Positions 1 to 6,617 of a stretch of 13,533 nt of DNA are shown piece by piece (position 1 is the first letter of the stretch; each line of letters opens with the position of its first letter). This DNA comes from Nitrososphaerales archaeon TH5894 (lineage in GTDB: Archaea; Thermoproteota; Nitrososphaeria; Nitrososphaerales; Nitrososphaeraceae). Below the pieces are notes generated by a model. That model had not been told where the DNA came from, did no database searches, and saw only the letters and a list, made by a program, of their open reading frames with translations. The stretch is from positions 1 to 13,533 of the forward strand of contig JAATVK010000049.1 in NCBI GenBank assembly GCA_014523485.1. Reading direction: 5' to 3'. The position numbers and the translations under genes were made by a program.

Positions 1-30
1 AATTAATCTTAAAATACTCAATTTTATCAT

Positions 31-438
31 CTAAAATTTAGAACCAATAAGGTTATCTTTACATAATTCACAAACTTGTTCATCAATATTGGCCTCAATT
101 TTATGATGGACATCGCAAATAATAAATGAATATCTCATATAATTGCATAATTCTACAAACTTCGCCATAGTACTAGGAGTATATACTCTATTTGCTACAA
201 GATCTTGAGCAATGTCGTCGATTTTACGCATGATCTCGAAAATTGATGAAAGCTTGTTAATGAGTTCGATATCCCCTCTGGTTCCTCGAATATAATTGCT
301 AATAGCTGCTTGAGTGACGCCGAGAACTTTGGCAACAAATTCTTCCTTCATCTTGTATTCAACCGTTAATTTTTTTGCCAAAATAGCTCGAATAGCAGGA
401 ATTAAGGATTTAGCTTCTATTTCTGAAGGGAGTAACAT
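31..438 (-). CDS. Archaeal HTH transcriptional regulator (COG2522-like) with C-terminal Cys/His cluster
   Basis: A 135-residue protein. Residues about 31-55 form a Cro/XRE-type helix-turn-helix (EEFVAKVLGVTQAAISNYIRG), the form seen in a family of small archaeal DNA-binding regulators. The N-terminus (LPSEIEAKSLIPAIRAILAK) also fits that family. A likely zinc site lies near the C-terminus: C108-x2-H111 (or H112) followed by C123-x2-C126. The start is the ATG at 436-438. A TATA-like box at 461-469 lies about 27 nt upstream, so the mRNA is probably leaderless or nearly so. The gene diverges from the oxidoreductase at 606/624, and TTCTAAT repeats flank its own promoter, which suggests autoregulation and possibly control of the neighbour; this is inference. 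The ligand and targets are unknown. The fold assignment is good, the function is only 'regulator'. Confidence 0.8.
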   Translation of the reverse strand: MLLPSEIEAKSLIPAIRAILAKKLTVEYKMKEEFVAKVLGVTQAAISNYIRGTRGDIELINKLSSIFEIMRKIDDIAQDLVANRVYTPSTMAKFVELCNYMRYSFIICDVHHKIEANIDEQVCELCKDNLIGSKF

Positions 439-442
439 CTAA

Positions 443-518
443 TTCTAATAGAAAGAAAAATTATATAAGTTTTCTTGAATTCTAATTTATAAACCAAAGA
501 GGTATATAGTTCTAATTT
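443..518. promoter_or_regulatory. Repeated TTCTAAT boxes in a divergent control region (possible operators)
   Basis: TTCTAAT occurs at 443-449, 480-486 and 510-516. The last two copies extend to an identical 9-mer, TTCTAATTT, exactly 30 bp apart. They surround the regulator's TATA box (461-469): one near its predicted start and two upstream. The sequence is AT-rich, so chance recurrence is possible. Confidence 0.3.
461..469 (-). promoter_or_regulatory. TATA box of the HTH regulator gene
   Basis: On the minus strand this reads CTTATATAA. Its centre lies about 27 nt upstream of the ATG at 438, the spacing expected for an archaeal leaderless transcript. Confidence 0.5.
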
Positions 519-551
519 CAGAAAATGCATAAATACAACGTTTTTTTTTTT

Positions 552-560
552 ACATTATAT
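552..560 (+). promoter_or_regulatory. Candidate TATA box of the LLM oxidoreductase gene
   Basis: ACATTATAT follows an 11-base T tract (541-551). Transcription would start near 583, giving a leader of about 40 nt. This agrees with the Shine-Dalgarno sequence at 608-612. Other AT-rich hexamers nearby could serve instead. Confidence 0.3.
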
Positions 561-607
561 GGTTATGAATAAGTTGTCCACATCATTTAACATATTTACC
601 ATAAAAT

Positions 608-612
608 GGAGG
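608..612 (+). promoter_or_regulatory. Shine-Dalgarno GGAGG that favours the ATG at 624
   Basis: GGAGG(ATGAT) lies 11 nt upstream of the ATG at 624-626, where the protein begins MKTKFGF. It overlaps the earlier in-frame ATG at 606. A ribosome binding site here makes 624 the better start. This is unusual in a window where most genes look leaderless. Confidence 0.55.
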
Positions 613-623
613 ATGATGTGTTA

Positions 624-1706
624 ATGAAAACAAAATTCGGGTTTACACAGGGTCTGAATGTTGCGAGACTAGGTTTGGATGAGAATCAGGTAATTACTGC
701 TTGCCAAATGGCTGATAGGCTAGATTTTGACTCTATTTGGGCAATGGATCACACGAATGTTCCTCAATGGAAAAATGCTATCGTGAATGATGCTTGGTTA
801 ATGCTAGCCGCAATCGGAGCTCTCACAACTAAAGTAGAATTAGGTACATGTGTTACAGATGCAATAAGACGTCATCCATCAACAATTGCCCTTACTACTG
901 TGACATTGGATAGATTAACGAATGGAAGGGGTATGTTGGGCATTGGTGCAGGTGAAGCCCAAAATGTAGTAGATTTTGGAATAGAATTCACTAAACCTGT
1001 CACTAAATTAAAGGAACAACTTGAGGTCATAGTAAAACTTTTTCAATCTGATCCCGAGAATAGAGTAGATTATAGTGGACAATATTATAAATTAACTAAT
1101 GCGTGTTTACAGGCCAAAAGCATAAGAAAACCACGACCTCCAATTTATATAGCTGCTGGTGCTCCAAAAACCTTGGAATTATGTGCTAAATATGGTGATG
1201 GTTGGATTCCCATAGGATATACTCCTGAATTATTCAAGTCACATGCTAATGTAATTCAAGAACATGCCAAGAATAATGGTAGAGATCTTTCATCTTTTCA
1301 ATTCGCAAATGATGTAGATGTCTATTTCACTGAAGATGGTGAAGAGGCATGGAACAAGATGAAAAACGCAGTTAAAGTCAGTCTTTATAAACCGGAATTA
1401 TTAAAAGTTCATAATATTTCTCAGGATTCTGAATTTGATTTTAGAAAATATTTTACCGAATATACAATGGATAAACCAGAAATGATGGAACAAATGAAAA
1501 AAGCAGCATTAAAAATTCCTGATAGTGTTGCCAGGACTGCTATAGGAGTTGGAAAGCCAGATGAAGTTATAGAAATGCTGGAACGCTTTATAAATGCTGG
1601 AACCAATCATTTTATAATAAGATTCTGGGGAGATGGATATTTTAAAAATATAGAATTATTTGGAAAGAAGGTTATTCCCTATTTTAGAGAACAGGAACAA
1701 AAATAA
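624..1706 (+). CDS. LLM-class flavin/F420-dependent oxidoreductase (Mer-like)
   Basis: A 360-residue luciferase-like monooxygenase-fold (TIM barrel) protein. Visible hallmarks are an N-terminal barrel strand (KFGFTQGLNV), a substrate/cofactor loop around IWAMDHTNVPQW, the segment GRGMLGIGAGEAQNVVDFG at about residues 102-120, and PPIYIAAGAPKTLELCAKYG, which resembles the cofactor-binding part of F420-dependent members such as methylenetetrahydromethanopterin reductase (Mer) and F420-dependent dehydrogenases. Length fits the family. Thaumarchaeota make F420, so F420 is a plausible cofactor. The substrate cannot be read from the sequence, and true Mer activity is not shown. An upstream ATG at 606 would add six residues (MEDDVL), but GGAGG at 608-612 favours 624. 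The gene diverges from the HTH regulator and ends convergently with the nuclease gene. Confidence 0.82.
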   Translation: MKTKFGFTQGLNVARLGLDENQVITACQMADRLDFDSIWAMDHTNVPQWKNAIVNDAWLMLAAIGALTTKVELGTCVTDAIRRHPSTIALTTVTLDRLTNGRGMLGIGAGEAQNVVDFGIEFTKPVTKLKEQLEVIVKLFQSDPENRVDYSGQYYKLTNACLQAKSIRKPRPPIYIAAGAPKTLELCAKYGDGWIPIGYTPELFKSHANVIQEHAKNNGRDLSSFQFANDVDVYFTEDGEEAWNKMKNAVKVSLYKPELLKVHNISQDSEFDFRKYFTEYTMDKPEMMEQMKKAALKIPDSVARTAIGVGKPDEVIEMLERFINAGTNHFIIRFWGDGYFKNIELFGKKVIPYFREQEQK

Positions 1707-1717
1707 TCCCATTATTA

Positions 1718-1724
1718 TTTTTTT
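1718..1724 (+). terminator. T-tract terminator after the LLM oxidoreductase gene
   Basis: A run of seven T begins 12 nt after the TAA stop, preceded by ATTATTA. Archaeal polymerase stops at such U-runs without a hairpin. It lies in the 49-bp convergent gap. Confidence 0.4.
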
Positions 1725-1755
1725 CAATCTTCTTGTACCCATTGAATTCTAACGA

Positions 1756-2820
1756 CTATTTAATAAAATAGTCTAATATTTGGATGTCATTTTTTCTTCT
1801 AATATTATGTTTTTTATCTATTTGTTTTGTTTTATTTAGTTTATGAGAAATAGGAATAGCATTATATCCAAAATTGTTAAGTGTCCTTGCAAATTCTACT
1901 GCAAAACCATGGATTGTATATATTTTTTTAGGATTGCATTTTTTTACTACCTCAATTAATTCATTAAAATCACAGTGATCACTCAATGGAAGTGCATGAT
2001 CTATTCCCATCATGAATCTATATCGCGGACTACAAGCCCATCCACTAAACCCTATAGTTATTGTATTATATTTTTCTTTCATATATTTTAAAAATCTTGA
2101 ATTTCCATTCATTAATGGAGCTAACATTATCCAAGGATACTTCGTCTCTAATAGTCTATCTTTTTCTGCTTCTGTAAAGCAAGTTGTATTTCTTAGCGAT
2201 ATCCCCATATTTCGATATACAGTATTAATCACTTCTATGCTATCGTAAGAAAAAAAAGGATCCCAATGACCAAACAAATTAGTTAATAATTGAGCTTTTC
2301 CTAATGGATAGCCCATGAGAATAACAGGATGACCTTTATCATAAGCATCAGCAATAATTTTATTTGCTTGATGAATTATTTCTCTATGATTGGGAAAGAT
2401 GTAGTCCTGTAACCCAAATGTAGATTCAATTATTAAAGTATCTACCTGAGGTATTTTTTTAGGCAGCTTAAGGAATGCTCGTTTTCTTATTGAGATGTCT
2501 CCAGTATAAAATGTGTCGTTGAAAGCGAGTAATCCTTTAGATCCTAATATGTGACCAGAATCTATCAATTCTAAATCTTTTCCTTCATATATTGCATTTG
2601 TGATTTCATAACCTCTTGCATTTGCTATTGCTTCTGTCTCTACAGAAGTAATGGTTGTAATTTTTGATTTATTTCGAGGTTTACGATAAACATGATCTGA
2701 ATGAGCATGCGAAATAAAAACAAAATCATTACTCTCAACCTTGGAAGGATCTAGTAAAATTCGTGTTTCATTTTTCTCCAATAATAAACCATAATTTGTT
2801 GATCTTAAATGAGAGGGCAT
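1756..2820 (-). CDS. Metallo-beta-lactamase/beta-CASP nuclease (COG1236 type)
   Basis: A 354-residue protein with the metal-binding signature HAHSDH at residues 38-43. It is followed by DSGHILGSKG, a YTGD aspartate motif, an ESTFG segment, the late PLSDHCDF histidine/aspartate motif and a C-terminal IHGF histidine. This set is typical of COG1236 proteins, which include archaeal RNA 3'-end processing-like nucleases and the bacterial 'DNA ligase-associated exonuclease' family. No KH domain precedes the lactamase domain, so it is not the CPSF-like FttA factor. It probably cuts or trims RNA or single-stranded DNA in the cytoplasm; the substrate is unknown. A TATA-like box at 2836-2848 suggests a leaderless start at 2820. 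It diverges from purN and converges on the oxidoreductase gene. Confidence 0.8.
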   Translation of the reverse strand: MPSHLRSTNYGLLLEKNETRILLDPSKVESNDFVFISHAHSDHVYRKPRNKSKITTITSVETEAIANARGYEITNAIYEGKDLELIDSGHILGSKGLLAFNDTFYTGDISIRKRAFLKLPKKIPQVDTLIIESTFGLQDYIFPNHREIIHQANKIIADAYDKGHPVILMGYPLGKAQLLTNLFGHWDPFFSYDSIEVINTVYRNMGISLRNTTCFTEAEKDRLLETKYPWIMLAPLMNGNSRFLKYMKEKYNTITIGFSGWACSPRYRFMMGIDHALPLSDHCDFNELIEVVKKCNPKKIYTIHGFAVEFARTLNNFGYNAIPISHKLNKTKQIDKKHNIRRKNDIQILDYFIK

Positions 2821-2835
2821 GACAACCTATTTTCT

Positions 2836-2848
2836 ATCATATATTTTA
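2836..2848 (-). promoter_or_regulatory. TATA box of the beta-CASP nuclease gene
   Basis: The minus strand reads TAAAATATATGAT. Its centre is about 24 nt upstream of the ATG at 2820, the leaderless spacing seen elsewhere in the window. Confidence 0.4.
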
Positions 2849-2958
2849 ATTAAGTGTTTAGGTCATTTCCGGAGTACACTATCAGATATTTTGTCATGAT
2901 GTCCATAAACACAAACTTCAAAAGAGATGTTGAGTAAGTATTAGCAAGTAAAATTCTC

Positions 2959-3576
2959 ATGCTTAATATGGCTATATTAATTTCTGGAAGAGGCAGTAAT
3001 ATGCATGCCATCTTATCCTCACATGCACAATCAAAATTAAGATATATAAAGCCATGTGTGGTTATATCAAATAATAAAGATGCTCCCGGATTAAAAATTG
3101 CTAAGGAACAATTTGGTATAGCAACCGAGGTGATTTTAAGTAATGGAAAAAAAGGTTGGGAATATGATCGAGAGATTGATTCAGTATTAAAGAAATATGG
3201 CGTGTATCCTTCAAATGGTATTATCTGTCTTGCTGGCTATATGCGAATCTTGAGTGCCCAATTCGTAAAAAAATACAAACTTAGAATACTTAATGTACAT
3301 CCATCATTGTTGCCATCATTTAAGGGTCTCAATGCGCAAAAGCAGGCATTTGATTATGGAGTAAAAATTTCCGGATGCACCGTTCACTTTATAGATGATA
3401 ATATTGATACTGGGCCTATTATCATACAAGAGAGTGTTCCTATTTATGATACCGATACAGAAGAAGATATCTCTAAACGTATATTAAAAATAGAACATAA
3501 GTTATATCCTCTAGCAATAAAACTTTTTTCTGATGGGAAATTAAGGTTAGAAGGACGCAAAGTACATCTTTTATAG
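2959..3576 (+). CDS. purN: Phosphoribosylglycinamide (GAR) formyltransferase PurN
   Basis: Transfers a formyl group from 10-formyl-tetrahydrofolate to GAR in de novo purine synthesis. The 205-residue protein has the phosphate-binding loop SGRGSNM (residues 9-15), LAGYMRILS (91-99) and NVHPSLLPSFKG (112-123). The catalytic triad is complete: N112, H114 and D150 in DTGPII, matching N106/H108/D144 of the E. coli enzyme with a constant offset of six. The start is the ATG at 2959; the ATG at 2968 (MAILISG) fits the usual N-terminus equally well, and neither has a clear Shine-Dalgarno sequence. The same window carries PurD, which makes its substrate, and FolD, which helps make its cofactor. The SWIM gene follows 36 nt downstream. 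Confidence 0.95.
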   Translation: MLNMAILISGRGSNMHAILSSHAQSKLRYIKPCVVISNNKDAPGLKIAKEQFGIATEVILSNGKKGWEYDREIDSVLKKYGVYPSNGIICLAGYMRILSAQFVKKYKLRILNVHPSLLPSFKGLNAQKQAFDYGVKISGCTVHFIDDNIDTGPIIIQESVPIYDTDTEEDISKRILKIEHKLYPLAIKLFSDGKLRLEGRKVHLL

Positions 3577-3580
3577 TATT

Positions 3581-3590
3581 ATTTAATTTA
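3581..3590 (+). promoter_or_regulatory. Candidate TATA box of the SWIM gene
   Basis: ATTTAATTTA is centred about 27 nt before the ATG at 3613. This would allow a separate leaderless transcript, although read-through from purN is also possible. Confidence 0.3.
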
Positions 3591-3612
3591 TCTAAATAAT
3601 TAACATATTAAA

Positions 3613-3921
3613 ATGTCTAATTCTCTTGTTCCAAATGATTTAGAAAGTAACCATATACTTAAGCTTCATTATTTTGTTCCGAGTGAAAGAAAATTATGGA
3701 CTATTATTGGAAAAAATAATGAATATTGGTTAGATCCTGAATTAGATTATTGCTCATGCAAGCATTATTACTATAAAACACTATCTGGAAAAGAGAAATG
3801 TCAACATTTAAAGATCTTCAACGAATTTCTAAAAAAAAATAATTATGATAAAATAAAATTCTCGGATGAAGAATATTCTGGTTTTCTTATTACTCTTATA
3901 AAAGATATTCTTAGAATTTAA
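3613..3921 (+). CDS. Small SWIM zinc-finger protein
   Basis: A 102-residue protein. Its centre holds the SWIM pattern C-x-C-x(n)-C-x-H: C47 and C49 (CSC), then C63 and H65 (CQH), spanning residues 47-65. Around it are only short flanks; an N-terminal strand-rich part (LWTIIGKNNEYWLD) precedes the finger, and there is no helicase, transposase or other partner domain. SWIM domains bind DNA or proteins. Stand-alone archaeal SWIM proteins have been compared with eukaryotic SWS1/Shu2, which act with Rad51 paralogues, but the alanine usually noted after the finger in that family is not evident here (CQHLKIFNEFL). The gene lies 36 nt after purN on the same strand, and an IS relic follows. Function is unknown; the zinc site is clear. 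Confidence 0.75.
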   Translation: MSNSLVPNDLESNHILKLHYFVPSERKLWTIIGKNNEYWLDPELDYCSCKHYYYKTLSGKEKCQHLKIFNEFLKKNNYDKIKFSDEEYSGFLITLIKDILRI

Positions 3922-3972
3922 AATAAAATAATAAAATGTGTCGTTATATCCAAAAAAACATTAACTTATTAT

Positions 3973-3987
3973 GGCTATGTCAATTTA
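3973..3987 (+). repeat. Left terminal inverted repeat of the IS relic
   Basis: GGCTATGTCAATTTA. It pairs with the complement of 4688-4702 at 12 of 15 positions, without gaps. Confidence 0.6.
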
Positions 3988-4050
3988 AGAAAAAAGATTT
4001 AGCTGTTAAATAAATGTCCTATTTCTAATCTCTGTGTATAAGATTTTTTG

Positions 4051-4640
4051 ATGAGAAATATAAAATATTGTAATGTATTGTACTCGTTGTATTTGTATTT
4101 GCTTGGTCTCAGTTTATGTAATACGTCCAAGGCTTTGAATATCTTAAGAGACAAGAAAAGAAGTATTGTTTCGGTATGAAGTAGATTCAGATTTATGATT
4201 CATATCAAGTCTACAAACAAAAAGTATTTACTTTTCTAATAGATGAATTTGTTATTCAGATAAGTAATGAATATTTCTGGTTGTGGATTCGTATAGAACC
4301 GGTATACAGTTTTGTGCTTGGAAATCATATCTCAGAACAGAGATACATGTTTGTTACTGAATGATTCATATCGTTAAATGAGAAATATGGGAAATACAGT
4401 TTAAACTGATGGTGGAAGGTGGTTTCAAGAAAAATGAAATGTCCTAGATTTGAAACATGATCTACATTTACCATTAGAAAAAAGTTTGAATGAAAGAGCC
4501 AATCAGTATTTGAATGTTGAATGGAGAGTTTTGACGACTACCATACCTGTATTCAAAAAGAAGAAAATGCATGTAATCTATTTCATGTAAATTACTGGTT
4601 ACAATTCTTTGTTTTCATGTATAATGATATGATATCTAAT
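4051..4640 (+). pseudogene. Decayed DDE transposase (IS6-like) with stops and frameshifts
   Basis: No frame is open throughout, but pieces in two frames join into one transposase. From ATG 4051: MRNIKYCNVLYSLY then GLSLCNTSKALNILRD, ending at TGA 4177 (tryptophan expected). From about 4182 in another frame: an amber codon in place of W, then IQIYDSYQVYKQK and FLIDEFVIQISNEYFWLW, with TGA at 4362. From 4399: V-stop-TDGGRWF, stop at 4435, then LKHDLHLPLEKSLNERANQY. From 4524: ESFDDYHTC, CNLFHVNYWLQFF and MYND. The likely catalytic residues are D (4242-4244), D (4408-4410) and E (4492-4494). About four changes of frame or stop are needed, so the gene is inactive. The 3' limit is approximate. Archaeal soil genomes carry intact relatives with similar IDE and ESFDDY motifs. 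Confidence 0.8.
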
Positions 4641-4687
4641 AAGAATAATTATTTTATTATCCGGCTAAAAAGGAGCAAAATTTACCA

Positions 4688-4702
4688 TAAGTTAACATAG
4701 TC
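4688..4702 (-). repeat. Right terminal inverted repeat of the IS relic
   Basis: Read on the minus strand this is GACTATGTTAACTTA, the partner of 3973-3987. It ends 61 nt before the purD start. Confidence 0.6.
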
Positions 4703-4733
4703 CTTATTGGTGTTAAATTTAAAAATTACATAG

Positions 4734-4740
4734 AAATATA
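4734..4740 (+). promoter_or_regulatory. Candidate TATA box of purD
   Basis: AAATATA is centred 27 nt upstream of the TTG start at 4764, implying a leaderless purD mRNA. It lies outside the IS relic, in the 61-bp remnant between the element and the gene. Confidence 0.4.
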
Positions 4741-4763
4741 GCATATTTAATATTAACTGTTAC

Positions 4764-6038
4764 TTGAAACAAAATATACTTATTGTAGGGTCTGGAGGAA
4801 GAGAACATGCATTAGGATGGAAATTATCGGAAAGCCAATCTGTAAGTATGATATATTATTGTCCTGGAAATGGAGGAACAATAAATAACCTTTCTTTTTC
4901 TATAACTGATTTTTATGATATAAAATCATTTGCAAAAAAAAATAATTGTATTGTGGTGGTTGGTCCAGAAGAACCATTAACAAAGGGAATAGTTAACGAA
5001 TTATCAGATAGTATAACTGTGTTCGGACCAACTAGAGAAGCTGCTCAATTAGAATCCAGTAAATCTTTTGCAAAACAATTTATGAAAGAAAATAATATTC
5101 CGACAGCTGACTATAATAGTTTTTCAGATCCTGAAAAAGCCAAAGATTATGTGTACAATACACATAAGTCTTTAGTTATAAAAGCTGATGGTCTTGCTGC
5201 AGGAAAAGGAGTCGTTGTGTGCGATAATAAAGAAGATGCCCTGAATGCAATTGATTCTATAATGATAAGAAAGAGTTTTGGAAATTCTGGAAATGTTATA
5301 GTAATAGAGGAGCGTCTTTTTGGTGAAGAGGTTTCATTTATCGGACTATCTGACGGTAATACTATTATACCTATGGTTACAGCCCAAGATTATAAACGAA
5401 TTTATGATAGTGATAAGGGCCCAAATACTGGTGGTATGGGAAGTTTTTCTCCATCCAGAATCGTATCTACTGATCTTTTTAATGATATATTAAATAAAAT
5501 TATGAAAAAAACTATAACGGCTATGAAAAAAAATAGTAATCCATTTAGAGGATTTCTATATGCTGGTTTGATGATTGAGAAAGATACTCAAAAAATACAT
5601 GTTTTAGAATATAATGTAAGAATGGGTGACCCAGAATGTCAATCTATAATGATGAGAATGAATTCGGATTTATTCGATTATATTAAAGGGTCAATATCTG
5701 GAACTTTGGATACTTTACCTCCTATTAGATGGTCTGAAAATCCAGCAATTTGTATAGTCATGGCAGAAAAAGGATATCCATTAAACTATAAAACAGGAAA
5801 CGTTATTCATGGATTGAATTCTTCTTTTGGGCACAATATTAAGATTTTTCATGCTGGTACAATACGAGATAATGATAATAAGAAAATCCTTACCTCAGGA
5901 GGAAGAGTCTTAGGAGTTACAGCAATTGGAAGAGATTTTTATAAGGCCAGATCAAACGCCTACGACGCAGTAAAAAAAATATACTGGGGAAAAGCAAATC
6001 AATATTATCGCAAAGATATAGGCTTGAAAGCTATTTAG
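4764..6038 (+). CDS. purD: Phosphoribosylamine-glycine ligase PurD (GAR synthetase)
   Basis: Joins phosphoribosylamine and glycine with ATP to make GAR, the step before PurN. The 424-residue length is normal. Visible in order: N-domain loop GSGGREHAL (9-17), GPEEPLTKG (67-75), an ATP-grasp domain with KADGLAAGKG (140-149), the DKGPNTGGMG loop (217-226), and the metal-binding signature EYNVRMGDPE (282-291); a C-terminal domain of about 100 residues follows. The start is TTG at 4764: it places the canonical KQNILIVGSGGREH at the very N-terminus, and no ATG or GTG lies in frame nearby. A TATA-like box 27 nt upstream fits a leaderless TTG transcript. The gene sits 61 bp after the IS relic. Its TAG stop interlocks with the TAA stop of the convergent cyclo-ligase gene (4-nt overlap). 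Confidence 0.95.
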   Translation: MKQNILIVGSGGREHALGWKLSESQSVSMIYYCPGNGGTINNLSFSITDFYDIKSFAKKNNCIVVVGPEEPLTKGIVNELSDSITVFGPTREAAQLESSKSFAKQFMKENNIPTADYNSFSDPEKAKDYVYNTHKSLVIKADGLAAGKGVVVCDNKEDALNAIDSIMIRKSFGNSGNVIVIEERLFGEEVSFIGLSDGNTIIPMVTAQDYKRIYDSDKGPNTGGMGSFSPSRIVSTDLFNDILNKIMKKTITAMKKNSNPFRGFLYAGLMIEKDTQKIHVLEYNVRMGDPECQSIMMRMNSDLFDYIKGSISGTLDTLPPIRWSENPAICIVMAEKGYPLNYKTGNVIHGLNSSFGHNIKIFHAGTIRDNDNKKILTSGGRVLGVTAIGRDFYKARSNAYDAVKKIYWGKANQYYRKDIGLKAI

Positions 6039-6601
6039 AAATAAATAATTCTTTTTTCAGTAAATAATGCATTTACAGGAAGATCGTTTTCTGTTTTTGG
6101 TATTTTATTTATTATCTGTTTTTCAAATGCTAGTCCTATAATGTAGGAAGCTTTTCCTTTAGAAAGAAATCTATCATAGTATCCTTTTCCATAACCTATT
6201 CGATTTCCTTGCAAATCAAATGCAATACCAGGTACAATTAGTAAATCCATTTCTTCAATTATAGAATCAGATGTTGAATTCTCTAATATTCCGTATTTTC
6301 CTTTTGTCATTTTAATAACTTCAAACGAATTCTCAATAATTTTAAAGAATACAATCCTATTTGCGTCAATTATTCTTGGTAAACCAATAGTTTTTTTTGT
6401 GGATAATGAATGTTTAATTATTTCAAAGGTATTTACTTCCGATCCAATTGGGAAGTATATTCCTATTGATAGAGATTTTTTAAATTCTTTTGTAGAAATT
6501 ACCCTTTTACTGATAATATTACTACAAGTTACAATTTCGTTTTGCGTAAGAGAATTCCGTATCCTTAAAATTTCTTGACGTATCTGATCTTTTGATAACA
6601 T
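6035..6601 (-). CDS. 5-formyltetrahydrofolate cyclo-ligase (MTHFS)
   Basis: Converts 5-formyl-THF to 5,10-methenyl-THF with ATP, returning a stored folate to the active one-carbon pool. The 188-residue length is typical. Hallmarks are a basic N-terminal helix (MLSKDQIRQEILRIRN), YFPIGSEVNT at about 49-58, KGKYGILEN (100-108), the run DLLIVPGIAFD with GYGKGYYDR (136-144) that binds ATP/phosphate, and the late PVNALFTEKRII. It follows folD by 16 nt on the same strand, so the two are almost certainly co-transcribed, and FolD acts on the product. The ATG at 6601 is chosen by length and N-terminal helix; no strong Shine-Dalgarno sequence is seen. The 3' end overlaps the purD end by 4 nt. Confidence 0.92.
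   Translation of the reverse strand: MLSKDQIRQEILRIRNSLTQNEIVTCSNIISKRVISTKEFKKSLSIGIYFPIGSEVNTFEIIKHSLSTKKTIGLPRIIDANRIVFFKIIENSFEVIKMTKGKYGILENSTSDSIIEEMDLLIVPGIAFDLQGNRIGYGKGYYDRFLSKGKASYIIGLAFEKQIINKIPKTENDLPVNALFTEKRIIYF
6052..6057 (+). terminator. T-tract terminator after purD
   Basis: TTTTTT begins 14 nt after the purD stop, inside the convergent cyclo-ligase gene. A matching A8 tract at 5972-5979 gives eight T on the opposite strand and could end the folD-cyclo-ligase transcript inside purD. Confidence 0.3.
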
Positions 6602-6617
6602 ATTTTTTGGTATATTC

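Larger units (their letters stand above)
3973..4702 (+). mobile_element. Relic of an IS6-like insertion sequence, about 730 bp
   Basis: This fills most of the 842-bp gap between the SWIM gene and purD. The ends form imperfect inverted repeats: 3973-3987 against the complement of 4688-4702, with 12 of 15 positions identical and all three mismatches transitions. The left end GGCTATGT resembles the GGCTCTGT-like tips of IS6-family elements. Flanking octamers CTTATTAT (3965-3972) and CTTATTGG (4703-4710) match at 6 of 8 positions, consistent with a decayed 8-bp target duplication, the length IS6 elements make. Inside is a broken DDE transposase. The element is long dead: it has stops, frameshifts and diverged ends. 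Element boundaries are inferred from the repeats; the family name is tentative. Confidence 0.72.

Noticed and set aside
541..551. T11 tract as a terminator
   Set aside because: No plus-strand gene lies upstream of it in the window; it is more likely part of the AT-rich promoter region.
606..626. ATG 606 as start of the oxidoreductase
   Set aside because: GGAGG overlaps this codon and is well placed for the ATG at 624; the extra MEDDVL has no match to the family N-terminus.
2012..2248. Open frame on the plus strand inside the nuclease gene
   Set aside because: It is antisense to a well-conserved gene and has no recognisable domain.
3922..4763. Non-coding RNA or CRISPR in the large gap
   Set aside because: No regular repeats or tRNA-like cloverleaf is seen, and transposase pieces plus terminal repeats explain most of it.
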